A stretch of 64,000 nucleotides of DNA from positions 62,001 through 126,000 of the forward strand of contig PKRE01000001.1 of assembly GCA_017577615.1 (NCBI GenBank), read 5' to 3'. Made by a program: the position numbers and the translations under genes. Position 1 is the stretch's first letter. The number at the start of each line of letters is the position of its first letter. Below the pieces are notes generated by a model. The model searched no databases. It saw nothing but the letters and a program-made list of their open reading frames with translations, and was not told the origin of the DNA. The DNA is from Gammaproteobacteria bacterium. GTDB lineage: Bacteria > Pseudomonadota > Gammaproteobacteria > Steroidobacterales > Steroidobacteraceae. This document shows, one piece after another, positions 51,145 to 60,011 of this stretch.

Positions 51145-52336
51145 GGCTCGCGACTGAAGGCCGGGGGACAAGCAAGAATACGACCTTCACGCACTCATCC
51201 TCTTTGTTGCGAAACATCTCGTAACCGAGCGGCGCCTCGTCCAAGCTCAGCCGATGCGTGATGATGAACGAGGGATCAAGCTCGCCGCTCTCGATGCGCT
51301 CGAGCAGTGAGCGCATGTAACGATGCACGTGCGTCTGCCCGCTCTTGATCGTGATGGCCTTGTTCATGACTGCGCCGAACGGCATCTTGTCGACGAAGCC
51401 GCCGTAGACACCGGCGACTGAGACGACACCGCCGCTACGACAAGCGAGGATGGCTTGGCGTAGCACCGCCGGCCGATCAGATTCGAGACGCATCGCTTGC
51501 TTGATGCGGTCATATGCGTGGGAGACACCCCGCACGTGGGCCTCCATGCCCACTGCGTCGATGCATGCATCCGGCCCGCGCCCCCCGGTCAACTCCTTGA
51601 GTATCTCCAGCACGTCCACCTCTTCGTAATTGACTGTCATCTCCGCACCGGCCGCGCTCGCTTTACCGAGCCGCTCAGGGTACCGATCAATGGCAATGAC
51701 GCGCCCCGCTCCTAGCAGCTTCGCGCTTCGTATCGCGAACAGTCCGACTGGGCCGCAACCCCACACTGCGATCGTGTCGCCCTCTTCAATATCACATTGC
51801 TCCGCGGCCATGTAGCCGGTCGGAAGGACGTCCGAGAGGAACAGCACCTGCTCGTCTTCGAGTGACTCCGGCACGACCAACGGGCCGACGTCTGCAAACG
51901 GCACGCGCACATACTCGGCTTGGCCGCCCGCGTAACCACCCGTGAGGTGGGAATACCCAAAGATCCCTGCCGGTGAATGTCCCCAGAGTCTCTCGGCGAG
52001 TTGCGCGTTCGGATTTGAGTTCTCACACAGGGAATACAGTTCCCGTTCACAGTAGAAGCAATTCCCGCACGCGATCGGGAATGGAACCACCACCCTATCA
52101 CCCACGGACAGATTGCTTACGCCTGGGCCGACTTCCACCACTTCGCCCATGAACTCGTGGCCGAGAATGTCGCCCCGATACATCGTCGGCACGTAGCCGT
52201 CGTAAAGGTGCAAGTCCGAGCCGCAAATCGCCGTCGCCGTCACCTTCACGATCGCATCGCGCGGATTGAGGATGTAAGGATCTGGCACATCCTCCACGCC
52301 GACTTGTCCGATTCCCTGCCAACATACTGCCTTCAT
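51122..52336 (-). CDS. Zinc-dependent alcohol dehydrogenase (threonine/formaldehyde dehydrogenase-like)
   Basis: A 404-residue medium-chain dehydrogenase. The catalytic zinc ligands are in TAICGSDLHLYDG and LGHEFMGEVVEVG; the structural zinc Cys cluster is GNCFYCERELYSLCEN; the NAD-binding loop is VWGCGPVGLFAIRSAKLLGA. The 200-250 region is longer than in threonine dehydrogenase, as in glutathione-independent formaldehyde dehydrogenase relatives. The substrate is unknown. Its start overlaps the SRPBCC gene's stop (ATGA), so both belong to one transcript. Confidence 0.93.
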   Translation of the reverse strand: MKAVCWQGIGQVGVEDVPDPYILNPRDAIVKVTATAICGSDLHLYDGYVPTMYRGDILGHEFMGEVVEVGPGVSNLSVGDRVVVPFPIACGNCFYCERELYSLCENSNPNAQLAERLWGHSPAGIFGYSHLTGGYAGGQAEYVRVPFADVGPLVVPESLEDEQVLFLSDVLPTGYMAAEQCDIEEGDTIAVWGCGPVGLFAIRSAKLLGAGRVIAIDRYPERLGKASAAGAEMTVNYEEVDVLEILKELTGGRGPDACIDAVGMEAHVRGVSHAYDRIKQAMRLESDRPAVLRQAILACRSGGVVSVAGVYGGFVDKMPFGAVMNKAITIKSGQTHVHRYMRSLLERIESGELDPSFIITHRLSLDEAPLGYEMFRNKEDECVKVVFLLVPRPSVASPISIPLS

Positions 52337-53358
52337 TGCAGGCGCCTCCCGAGCGTGACGCGACCGAGCACACTGCGTCGCCCTGCCGGCTGTCCAATGG
52401 TCGTCGCCACCTCTCCTGTCTCGATGAGTTGCTTGAGGCGGCGCAAGTCGCCCTCGATCTGTGCCTGAGGATCTTCTCCGAGCAACCGTCCTAGCTGCCG
52501 GCCAACCCTGCCCGCTGGCGGAATGTACCGCATCTGCACGCGCACGATCGTGCCGCGCCCGGCCAGATCACGATCGAAACGCACTGTGCCTTCGTGCGTC
52601 ACTTCCGATCCCGGCACTGTTTGCCAGGAGAACCCCTCATCCGGATCGTCGCGGACGATCTCGGCATCCCATTCCACGCTCATACCCGCTGGTCCTTTGG
52701 CGACCCAATGTGAGGTGCGCTCGTCGATCCGCGTCACTGATTCGAGATGACTCATGAATCGCGGCAAATTCGCCAGATCCTTCCAGAATGCGTACAGTGC
52801 CTGCGGCGAGCTATTGACGGCGCAGCTCGCACTGACCATCTCTGCTGGCTCGGACACCGGCACGCGCGCCAACGCTTGCGCGGTATAGACATCCACGGAA
52901 GTCACGCCCAGTGCCGCAGACGTCGCCAATGCGAGCCTCTGTAAGTCGCGGTCGGCCGCGGGCCGGCGCGCTGCGATGGCGAGCAAGCTCAGATCGAGCG
53001 CATCGCCTGCGACACGCGACCACGCCCATGTTCCGGTGCTCCGCTGCGACAACAGCCCGATCCCGTTGACCACCTCACGTGCACCGATTGCGCGCACTAG
53101 AACCGGATGCTCGCCCACACCGATCGCCCGGCCGAAAGCGCGCGGCGCCAGCAGCTGCACGAGACCGAGCCCAATGCTGAACCAACCCAATGCGTTTGCG
53201 AGCAGCTGCGGATCGACGAGCGGCTCCTCATGCTCCTCGTGCACGTCGTGTGCCTCGTAGCCCACCCACTCCTGGTAAAGCGGATGCACCGACGTATGCG
53301 CACCTGCACCGCTCGACTGCTGCGCGCGTCGGAGATGCTCTTGAGATCCGGTAGACAT
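52333..53358 (-). CDS. SRPBCC (cyclase/dehydrase-like) membrane-associated protein
   Basis: A 341-residue protein. Residues 1-60 are polar, about 70-190 contain several hydrophobic helices (ALGWFSIGLGLVQLLAPRAF), and the C-terminal 150 residues are an SRPBCC domain (NLPRFMSHLESVTR, MSVEWDAEIVRDD, SWQTVPGSEVTHEGTV, QMRYIPPAGRVGRQLG). That domain closely resembles the one in the protein at 900-2084, so the two are paralogues. The ligand is unknown. The ATG at 53358 has GAGGAA upstream; the frame is open to 53421. Transcribed with the alcohol dehydrogenase. Confidence 0.85.
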   Translation of the reverse strand: MSTGSQEHLRRAQQSSGAGAHTSVHPLYQEWVGYEAHDVHEEHEEPLVDPQLLANALGWFSIGLGLVQLLAPRAFGRAIGVGEHPVLVRAIGAREVVNGIGLLSQRSTGTWAWSRVAGDALDLSLLAIAARRPAADRDLQRLALATSAALGVTSVDVYTAQALARVPVSEPAEMVSASCAVNSSPQALYAFWKDLANLPRFMSHLESVTRIDERTSHWVAKGPAGMSVEWDAEIVRDDPDEGFSWQTVPGSEVTHEGTVRFDRDLAGRGTIVRVQMRYIPPAGRVGRQLGRLLGEDPQAQIEGDLRRLKQLIETGEVATTIGQPAGRRSVLGRVTLGRRLQ

Positions 53359-53851
53359 CGCGTTCCTCGATTCAGGCGTTCTGGTCGCCATCGTTCTTGT
53401 AATCGCACGCAACGTACGCAAGTTCCGAAAGATGTCGCGCGCTTGTCTCGAGCGGACGTCAAGGTGTTTGCTCTCGCCTACACTGCACGATCAATACAAC
53501 AGCATCGTGAACACAGATGAAACACGAATGCACTGAGTGTCGCCATTCGCAGTCTTCTCATGACGTCTCAGATTGATGCACACTTCGCGCTCGATTGAAC
53601 TGACATGGCGCACATGAATCGAGCACGATGCACGACATGTGCGCATGCATGACTCCGCAACCGAGTAAGTTTTGCAGGATGTGCTGACATCTTGTCGTAA
53701 GAGGAGGCATGCAAACTCTGACGACAACAATGGAATAGAAATTGCTCGCGCATGAGTCATGCTGGTCTCGTGCGCTTGGGTCGGGGGCGCACCGCACGTG
53801 TCGAGCTGTCGAGAGGAGTTCGACATGCGACGAGGAAAGGAGAGTTCACCG
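53359..53851. promoter_or_regulatory. Long divergent regulatory region upstream of the exopolysaccharide operon
   Basis: About 490 bp with no gene of its own, lower in GC than its surroundings and poor in ORFs with ribosome-binding sites. It separates the SRPBCC/ADH transcript from the exopolysaccharide operon and holds the sigma-54-like element. Its length leaves room for upstream activator sites. Confidence 0.6.
53731..53746 (+). promoter_or_regulatory. Sigma-54-like -24/-12 promoter
   Basis: TGGAATAGAAATTGCT places GG (53732-53733) and GC (53744-53745) exactly 10 bp apart, the invariant spacing of RpoN promoters, with TTGCT matching the -12 block; the -24 block TGGAAT matches less well than TGGCAC. 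The start of transcription would be near 53757, giving a leader of about 70-95 bases before the first gene. Confidence 0.6.
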
Positions 53852-54286
53852 ATGCGTCTTTACAGGATGAGGGTGACGGTGTTTGCCGTTCTCATGAGCT
53901 TGTCTAGCGAGGCGACGCTGGCAACCGTCTCCGATGCTCCCACTGCATCGATTGAAGCCGCGAGCGCCTCCGTCGAGGTTACGAACACTCGGCTCAGAGC
54001 TTCCATGGTTTCGCAGTTCGATGTCGACGCCATGGATGCTCGCCACATCAGCAGCCGCACGGTCGACACTTATCGTCTGCGAGGGGTCTCCACCGCGTCC
54101 CTGTCTGACCGGCGCAGCTCCGGTAGACAAGCAAGAGCGACCAGCACTGGCACCATACGTTCTGAGCTTTCGGACGAACGAGGTCCGAACGCATGGCTCA
54201 TGACAATGGTGATTCTTCTGCTCGTCGGCTACCAGTTGCGTCGTAAGCATCGACTGCTACGGCCTCATCGATTTCATCGCTTCTGA
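53852..54286 (+). CDS. Small secreted protein with C-terminal membrane anchor, first gene of the eps operon
   Basis: A 144-residue protein with a signal peptide (MRLYRMRVTVFAVLMSLSSE, cleavage after ATLA), a Ser/Thr/Arg-rich mature region of about 90 residues, and a C-terminal hydrophobic helix (NAWLMTMVILLLVGYQLR) followed by a basic cluster (RRKHRLLRPHRFHRF). This helix-plus-basic-tail ending resembles sorting signals of exosortase-type systems, but no Pro-Glu-Pro motif precedes it. AAAGGAG lies 9 bp upstream of 53852; an in-frame ATG at 53825 also has GAGGAG. No family recognised. Confidence 0.65.
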   Translation: MRLYRMRVTVFAVLMSLSSEATLATVSDAPTASIEAASASVEVTNTRLRASMVSQFDVDAMDARHISSRTVDTYRLRGVSTASLSDRRSSGRQARATSTGTIRSELSDERGPNAWLMTMVILLLVGYQLRRKHRLLRPHRFHRF

Positions 54287-54316
54287 TGCGCAACGTGCGT
54301 GAGTAGACGAACCGCG

Positions 54317-55750
54317 ATGACCAACTCGCGAGTGCCGCTTTCATTCTTCCAGCGCCCTTCTAGCGTAAGCGCGTCCGAACCTCCCGGCTTGTTCGTCGCG
54401 AAGGCGTTGATCCATCCCATCATCCCGGTCGCGATGCTCGGCATCACGCTTCTCCTGTGGGGAGAGCCGATCGAGGGGCATTACTTCTTGGTGGCGGTAC
54501 TCGCTTTCGTCGGCGCCGGGGAGGTCCTCGACGTCGTCTCCATCGATGCACCACGCGCCGTGACGTCGGTGCTGGCGTCCTTGGCGGACATCGTCGCACG
54601 TTGGCTGGTCCTTATCGTCTTCATCTGGGCGTTGCTGGAGATCGTCGGCTTCGCACAACGATTCAATTGGCACGTATTGCTCACGTGGGCGATCTCCACG
54701 CCTGCCGTACTGTGGTTCAGTCATCTGTTAATGCCGTCTCTCTTGCAACGACTGAGAAGCAAACGCAGCTCACGGCGCCGAGTCGTGATCGCTGGTGCGA
54801 CCGAGCTCGGGATCAGGCTGGCCGATCGTATCGCCGCCGCTCCCTGGCTCGGCACAGAGGTGGTCGGCTACTTCGACGATCGCGCACCGGCACGTCTGCC
54901 ACTGCGGTGTCGACAGCAGCTGCTCGGTAAGTTGTCGGATGTGAGCGCGTATGTCGCGCAGCATGGCATCGATACCGTGTACATCACCTTACCGATGGTT
55001 CGCCACCGAAGGGTTCAAGAGCTGCTCACCTCGCTCGGCGATTCGACGAGCTCCATTTACTTTGTGCCCGATCTCACCGTGTGCGATCTCGTCCAGCCCC
55101 GCTTCGATCTCGTGAACGGTATTCCGGTCGTTGCAGTGTGTGAGTCGCCCTTCTACGGTGGACGCGGAATCGCCAAGCGCCTCTGCGACATCCTCATTGC
55201 GTCCGTCCTCATCGTGCTCACCGCACCTGTCATGTTGCTCGTGGCGGCGGCGATCAAGTGCACCTCGCCCGGTCCGGTCATCTTTCGTCAGAAGCGCTAT
55301 GGCCTCGACGGCAAGGAGATCATTGTCTACAAGTTCCGCTCCATGCGTGTGACGGAAGATGGACACACGACGTACAAACAAGTGGAGCGCAACGACGCGC
55401 GTGTCACACCGGTCGGCGCATTCATTCGCGCCACATCCCTCGATGAGCTGCCACAGCTGTTCAACGTTCTGGAAGGCAGCATGAGTATCGTCGGGCCGCG
55501 CCCGCATGCGATTGCGGTCAACGAGCAATACCGCAGACTCATCCCGGGTTACATGGTCCGCCACAAAGTCAAGCCGGGCATCACCGGCTGGGCGCAAGTC
55601 AACGGCTATCGCGGCGGCGATGATCTCGAGTCGATGCGTCGGCGCATCGAGCTCGATCTCGAGTACTTGCAGCATTGGTCGCTGATGTTCGACTTCATGA
55701 TCATCCTGCGTACGGCAATGATCTTCTGGAAGGATCGCAATGCGTACTGA
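54317..55750 (+). CDS. Undecaprenyl-phosphate glucose phosphotransferase (exopolysaccharide priming enzyme)
   Basis: A 477-residue polyisoprenyl-phosphate hexose-1-phosphate transferase, which starts the repeat unit on the lipid carrier. It has four N-terminal helices, a Rossmann-like central domain (RRVVIAGATELGIRLADRI), a fifth helix (LCDILIASVLIVLTAPVMLL) and the catalytic domain with FRQKRYGLDGKEIIVYKFRS, LDELPQLFNVLEGSMSIVGP and the KPGITGWAQVNGYRG block. Length and layout match the WbaP/EpsB-like group. The ATG at 54317 follows the small protein gene by 30 bp. Confidence 0.94.
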   Translation: MTNSRVPLSFFQRPSSVSASEPPGLFVAKALIHPIIPVAMLGITLLLWGEPIEGHYFLVAVLAFVGAGEVLDVVSIDAPRAVTSVLASLADIVARWLVLIVFIWALLEIVGFAQRFNWHVLLTWAISTPAVLWFSHLLMPSLLQRLRSKRSSRRRVVIAGATELGIRLADRIAAAPWLGTEVVGYFDDRAPARLPLRCRQQLLGKLSDVSAYVAQHGIDTVYITLPMVRHRRVQELLTSLGDSTSSIYFVPDLTVCDLVQPRFDLVNGIPVVAVCESPFYGGRGIAKRLCDILIASVLIVLTAPVMLLVAAAIKCTSPGPVIFRQKRYGLDGKEIIVYKFRSMRVTEDGHTTYKQVERNDARVTPVGAFIRATSLDELPQLFNVLEGSMSIVGPRPHAIAVNEQYRRLIPGYMVRHKVKPGITGWAQVNGYRGGDDLESMRRRIELDLEYLQHWSLMFDFMIILRTAMIFWKDRNAY

Positions 55751-56549
55751 TGGAAACAGCGGGCGGATGATCTGGCTGGCGCTGGCTGTCTACGCAGCGT
55801 GCGCGTGGCCGTCCTTGGGACATACCAACGGCGGCGGGGACTATCGGGTCGGGCCTGGCGACCTGCTGCGAGTGACGGTGTTCGGCTCGCCGGAGCTCTC
55901 GCACGAGGTCCGGGTCAGCGACTCCGGCTTCATCACCTATCCGCTGGTCGGCGCTGTCGAAGTAACTGGCCGCTCTGCTGCGCAAATCGAAGCCATACTG
56001 AAGGCGCGTTTCATAGAGGGCGGATATCTGCGCGATCCGCAGGTGCTCGTACATGTCGCCGAATATCAAAGCCAGAAGGTCTCTGTGCTCGGCCATGTGA
56101 TGAAGCCTGGCCAGTACACATTGCAATCCGCAAGTCGTGTCCTGGACGTGCTCGCCGCCGCGGGCGGGGTTCGCGTCGATGAGGCTGGTGATGAGGCGAC
56201 GCTGATTCGGCAGGACGGCACCAGGCAACCGTTGGACCTGTACGCCCTGTTTCGCGGCGATCCGCAGCAGAACGTCATCGTAAAGGGCGGCGACACGATC
56301 TATGTCGCTCCAGCACCGAAGTTCTACATCTACGGTGAGGTACGCCGACCCGGCGTGTACGCGCTCGAGCGAGGGATGACTGTCTCCCGCGCCATCTCCG
56401 CGGGCGGCGGGCTGACGGAGCGGGGCTCGGAACGTCGCGTCATCGTCAAGCGCAAGACGAGCGACGGTAAGGAACAGCACATCAAGGTCCGTGGCTCCGA
56501 TGTGTTGCGACCCGACGACGTCGTCTTCGTCAAAGAGGGGCTCTTTTGA
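55740..56549 (+). CDS. epsE: Polysaccharide export protein (Wza/EpsE-like)
   Basis: A 269-residue exported protein. A signal peptide (MIWLALAVYAACAWPSLG) precedes the poly_export domain (YRVGPGDLLRVTVFGSPELS) and two SLBB domains (KVSVLGHVMKPGQYTLQS; FYIYGEVRRPGVYALERGM). It is shorter than Wza and lacks its C-terminal amphipathic helix, which fits the EpsE type of Methylobacillus. It starts 11 bp inside the preceding gene. Forms or gates the outer-membrane export channel. Confidence 0.9.
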   Translation: MRTDGNSGRMIWLALAVYAACAWPSLGHTNGGGDYRVGPGDLLRVTVFGSPELSHEVRVSDSGFITYPLVGAVEVTGRSAAQIEAILKARFIEGGYLRDPQVLVHVAEYQSQKVSVLGHVMKPGQYTLQSASRVLDVLAAAGGVRVDEAGDEATLIRQDGTRQPLDLYALFRGDPQQNVIVKGGDTIYVAPAPKFYIYGEVRRPGVYALERGMTVSRAISAGGGLTERGSERRVIVKRKTSDGKEQHIKVRGSDVLRPDDVVFVKEGLF

Positions 56550-56565
56550 GCACAAGGAAATGCTC

Positions 56566-57960
56566 ATGACCGTGGAACGCGCATTGAAGGTGTTATGGCT
56601 CCGGCGCGCAACGCTGATCGGAACGGTGCTCGTCGCGCTGTCGATAGCCGCTGTTGGCAGCCTGCTCGCGCCGAAGACCTACGTCGCCGAGCTCACGCTG
56701 GTGATCGACATCAAGGGCGGCGATCCGCTTGCCGAGACGACGCTGTCTTCGCAGCTGTTGTCCACGTACATTGCCTCGCAACGCGAGATCATCGCGAGCC
56801 GTAACGTTGCGCTCAAAGTCATCGACGCACTTGGCCTCGTCGACGGCACTGAGAACGTTCCGCCAGGCGTCGATCCTCGGACGGCCTACATCGGAACCGT
56901 ACTCGGCCCGCTCGAGACATCCACCGGAGTGAACAGCAATCTGATCAAGATTTCCTATCGCAGCGACGATCCGCACACTGCTGCCCGTTTCGCGAACGCC
57001 ATCGGCGATGCCTATATTCAGACGACGCTCGAGCTGCAGGTCGATCCGGCGCGCCGCCAAGCCGAGTGGTTCGAGGCGCAGGTAGAGAAGTTACGCGCGG
57101 ATCTCGCGCAGGCGCAGAATCGCCTCGATGCCTATCAACGCGAGCATGGCGTGCTCGGCGGCGACGTGGGACGGCTCGATGTCGAGAACAGCCGCCTCCA
57201 GGAAATTTCCAACCAACTCGTCAAGGCACAGGCTGCGCTCGTCGCTGCCGAGACACGTGCACACACTGCAAGCAATTCCGATGCATCGGATCTGCTCGAG
57301 AGCCCGCTCCTGCAGAACCTCAAGTCCGAGCTCGCACGCGCCGAAGCACGACTCGCGGACCTGGGCGAACGCGTCGACCGCAACCATCCTCAGTATCGGA
57401 GCGCACAAGCAGAGGTCGCCGCTTTGCGTGCGAAGCTCGCGACCGAGGTCAAGCATGCGAAGGAATCGCTACTGCAATCCGCCGCCATGGCTCGACAGCA
57501 GGTACGCGAGCTGGAACAGGCATTGCAGAACCAAAAGGATCGAATCATCGCGCTCACGGAGCAACGCGACGAACTCGCCGTGCTACAGCGCGAAGTCGAT
57601 AGCGCACGCAGTGCCTACGACGCGGCGCTTCAGCAGGCGAATCGCGCCCGCCTGGCGAGTCGCGTGGATCGCACGAACATTGCCGTGCTGAATCCAGCCA
57701 TCGCGCCGACCTCTCCGGCATCGCCACGCATGGCGCTCAACCTCGCTCTTGCACTCGTCATCGGCGCGCTGCTGGGCGCGGGCTGGATTCTGTACCGCGA
57801 GCTCGCAAATCCGCGACTGCGCAGCCGCGAGGATCTCGACGACATCGTCGAACTGCAAGTGCTGGCCGAGCTGCCGGAGCTGCCGCGCACCAAACGCTTG
57901 CGCATCGGTGCCACATCCAAGCGCGTCCCGCAGCTCGCGCTGCGTCCACATCCGACATGA
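56566..57960 (+). CDS. epsF: Chain-length determinant protein (Wzz/EpsF-like)
   Basis: A 464-residue polysaccharide co-polymerase: N-terminal helix (RRATLIGTVLVALSIAAVGS), Wzz domain, a long periplasmic coiled coil (about 170-360, QVEKLRADLAQAQNRLDAY and LEQALQNQKDRIIALTEQ), the GNVR-type PxxP region (APTSPASPRMALNL) and the second helix (LALALVIGALLGAGWILYRE) with a cytoplasmic tail. The ATG at 56566 is chosen because AAGGA sits 7 bp upstream; the ATG at 56560 is too close. Confidence 0.92.
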   Translation: MTVERALKVLWLRRATLIGTVLVALSIAAVGSLLAPKTYVAELTLVIDIKGGDPLAETTLSSQLLSTYIASQREIIASRNVALKVIDALGLVDGTENVPPGVDPRTAYIGTVLGPLETSTGVNSNLIKISYRSDDPHTAARFANAIGDAYIQTTLELQVDPARRQAEWFEAQVEKLRADLAQAQNRLDAYQREHGVLGGDVGRLDVENSRLQEISNQLVKAQAALVAAETRAHTASNSDASDLLESPLLQNLKSELARAEARLADLGERVDRNHPQYRSAQAEVAALRAKLATEVKHAKESLLQSAAMARQQVRELEQALQNQKDRIIALTEQRDELAVLQREVDSARSAYDAALQQANRARLASRVDRTNIAVLNPAIAPTSPASPRMALNLALALVIGALLGAGWILYRELANPRLRSREDLDDIVELQVLAELPELPRTKRLRIGATSKRVPQLALRPHPT

Positions 57961-57973
57961 TGAGGAGAGTCGC

Positions 57974-58837
57974 ATGAGCCTCCCACTGGGATCGCCCCGT
58001 GCCGGGATCGCCACTCGCCCGCGACTGGGCGAGATACTGGTGGCGACTGGCGCGCTGACACCCCTGGACGTACAACGCATCGTCGCCGTGCAACGCGAAC
58101 GCGGTGCGCGCTTCGGCGAGATCGCGCTCGAGCTCGGCCTCATCACTGAGGCACAGCTATCGTGCGCGCTGGCGCGGCAGATCGGCTATCCCTACGTCGA
58201 GTACGGGCGCTCACCCCTTTCCTATGCGCTCGCTGCTGCATACGAGCCGTTCTGCGCCTACTCCGAGGCCATGCGCACGTTGCGTAGTCAGCTGCTCATG
58301 CGCTGGTTCGGCCACAAGCAACGCGCCCTTGCCATCTGCTCTCCGCGGCGCGACGACATGCGCAGCGCCGTGGCGGCCAATCTCGCCATCGTATTCGCAC
58401 AGCTCGGGGAACGCACGTTGCTCATCGACGCCAATCTGCGTGCGCCACTTCAGCACGATCTCTTTGGGATCGATATTCGCGCGGGTCTGGTTAACGTGAT
58501 CTGTGACCAATGCGGTCCCGAGCAAGCGCTGCACAGCGTCGCGCCGTTCGACAAGCTGGCGGTCATGCCCGCGGTCGTACCGCCGAACCCGCAAGAGCTC
58601 TTGAGCAGCTCGGCATTCGCCGACTTGCTCGAGCAAATGGTTGCTCGTTATGACGTCGTCATCATCGACACCCCACCGCTCCTCGACTATGCCGATGCAG
58701 CCATCGTCGCGCAGCGCACTGGCGGATGTCTGCTGAATGCGCATCGTCATGAGACTTCGACATCCGATCTAAAGCGCTCGGTCGCACTGCTGCGCCCCAC
58801 CGGGGCGACACTGCTCGGCGTGGTGATCAATGCTTGA
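57974..58837 (+). CDS. epsG: EpsG-like BY-kinase-family protein with degenerate Walker A
   Basis: A 287-residue protein. Residues 15-75 are a small helical module like the MshEN/GSPII N-domain (LGEILVATGALTPLDVQRI, LARQIGYPYV). The rest is the P-loop fold of tyrosine autokinases. The Walker A stretch reads ICSPRRDDMRSAVAAN (121-136) where relatives have G-x-G-(K/R)-S, and Walker A' reads LLIDANLRAP (149-158) with N154 where Asp is usual. Walker B (VVIIDTPPL) is intact, and no Tyr cluster ends the protein. It probably pairs with EpsF but may be a weak or inactive kinase. Confidence 0.82.
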   Translation: MSLPLGSPRAGIATRPRLGEILVATGALTPLDVQRIVAVQRERGARFGEIALELGLITEAQLSCALARQIGYPYVEYGRSPLSYALAAAYEPFCAYSEAMRTLRSQLLMRWFGHKQRALAICSPRRDDMRSAVAANLAIVFAQLGERTLLIDANLRAPLQHDLFGIDIRAGLVNVICDQCGPEQALHSVAPFDKLAVMPAVVPPNPQELLSSSAFADLLEQMVARYDVVIIDTPPLLDYADAAIVAQRTGGCLLNAHRHETSTSDLKRSVALLRPTGATLLGVVINA

Positions 58838-58847
58838 AGAGGTTCGC

Positions 58848-60011
58848 ATGATCGTCACTTTGCTGCTCATCACGTCGATCGTTTGCTTTGGCGTTGCGGC
58901 GCATCCTTTCACGACTTATCCACTCTCCCTGGTGCTGCTCGCCCGTCTGCGGCTCAGACGCGCACCCGAGCCGAGTACTGCCAATGAGCCACGGCTCGAT
59001 TTCACGATATGCATGTGCGCATACAACGAGGCAAATGTCATCCGCAAGAAACTCCAGAACTTACTCGCGCTGCGCGAGCGCGAGCCAGGGCTCGAGATAC
59101 TCATCTATGTGGATGCGGCCACGGACGATACGGCGCGACTGGTGCGCGCCTATGCCCCGCACGTGCAGGTCCACGTTGCCGAGGAACGTCGCGGCAAGAC
59201 CTATGGCATGAATCTGCTCGCGGCGCGCGCGAAGGGTTCCATCCTGCTTTTCACCGATGCGAACGTCATGCTCGATATGAACTGCATTGACGAGCTGCGC
59301 AAGGCGTTTGCAGATCCGAGCGTCGGTTGCGTATGCGGCCAGCTGACGTACACGAACGAGGACGAGTCCGTGACCGCCTCGGTGGGCTCGCTCTATTGGC
59401 GTTTCGAAGAGCGCATCAAGCGCCTCGAGCAAGAGACCGGATCGGTCATGGGCGCAGACGGCTCGCTGTTCGCGGTACGTCGTTCACTTCATCGCCCGCC
59501 GCCGCCGCACATCATCGACGACATGTACGTCTCCTTCATGGTTCTGCTACAGGGCTATCGAATCGTGCAATCGCAGAGCGCACGTGCCTACGAAGCATCC
59601 GCCGCCTGTGCGGCGGAGGAGTTTCGGCGCAAGTCGCGCATCGGCTGCCAGGCGTTCAACGTGCACCGCCTTCTCTGGCCGCACCTTCGCAAGATGGATG
59701 CGCTGACCGTCTACAAGTACGTTTCGCACAAGCTCCTTCGCTGGCTGAGCATTTACTTCCTGGGCGCCGGCGCGCTGTGCCTCGTGCTCGCGCTCGTGCT
59801 CGCCGGCCAATACCGAGCCGCAATACTGCTGATTGCAAGCGGCGTACTCCTCTTCCTGCTCGGCACACGCTGGACGATCAAACCGCTGTCGCAGCTAGTC
59901 GACATCGTATCGAGTCTCGCTGGCACGGGGCTCGGCGTGTGGCAGTCGCTGCGCGGCGAGTCTTATCAAACATGGACCCCGGTAGCGACGGTTCGCAAGG
60001 CGACGGAATGA
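58848..60011 (+). CDS. Membrane glycosyltransferase family 2 (chitin-synthase/cellulose-synthase-like)
   Basis: A 387-residue processive-type GT-A enzyme: one N-terminal helix, the catalytic domain with TICMCAYNEANVIRKKL, DAATDDTARLVRAYAPHV, FTDANVMLDM and MGADGSLFAVRR, the base motif IIDDMYVS, RRKSRIGCQ in the place of QxxRW, and three C-terminal helices. It adds sugars at the cytoplasmic face. It overlaps the previous gene's end only if the ATG at 58830 is used; the ATG at 58848 has AAGAGG upstream. Confidence 0.9.
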   Translation: MIVTLLLITSIVCFGVAAHPFTTYPLSLVLLARLRLRRAPEPSTANEPRLDFTICMCAYNEANVIRKKLQNLLALREREPGLEILIYVDAATDDTARLVRAYAPHVQVHVAEERRGKTYGMNLLAARAKGSILLFTDANVMLDMNCIDELRKAFADPSVGCVCGQLTYTNEDESVTASVGSLYWRFEERIKRLEQETGSVMGADGSLFAVRRSLHRPPPPHIIDDMYVSFMVLLQGYRIVQSQSARAYEASAACAAEEFRRKSRIGCQAFNVHRLLWPHLRKMDALTVYKYVSHKLLRWLSIYFLGAGALCLVLALVLAGQYRAAILLIASGVLLFLLGTRWTIKPLSQLVDIVSSLAGTGLGVWQSLRGESYQTWTPVATVRKATE

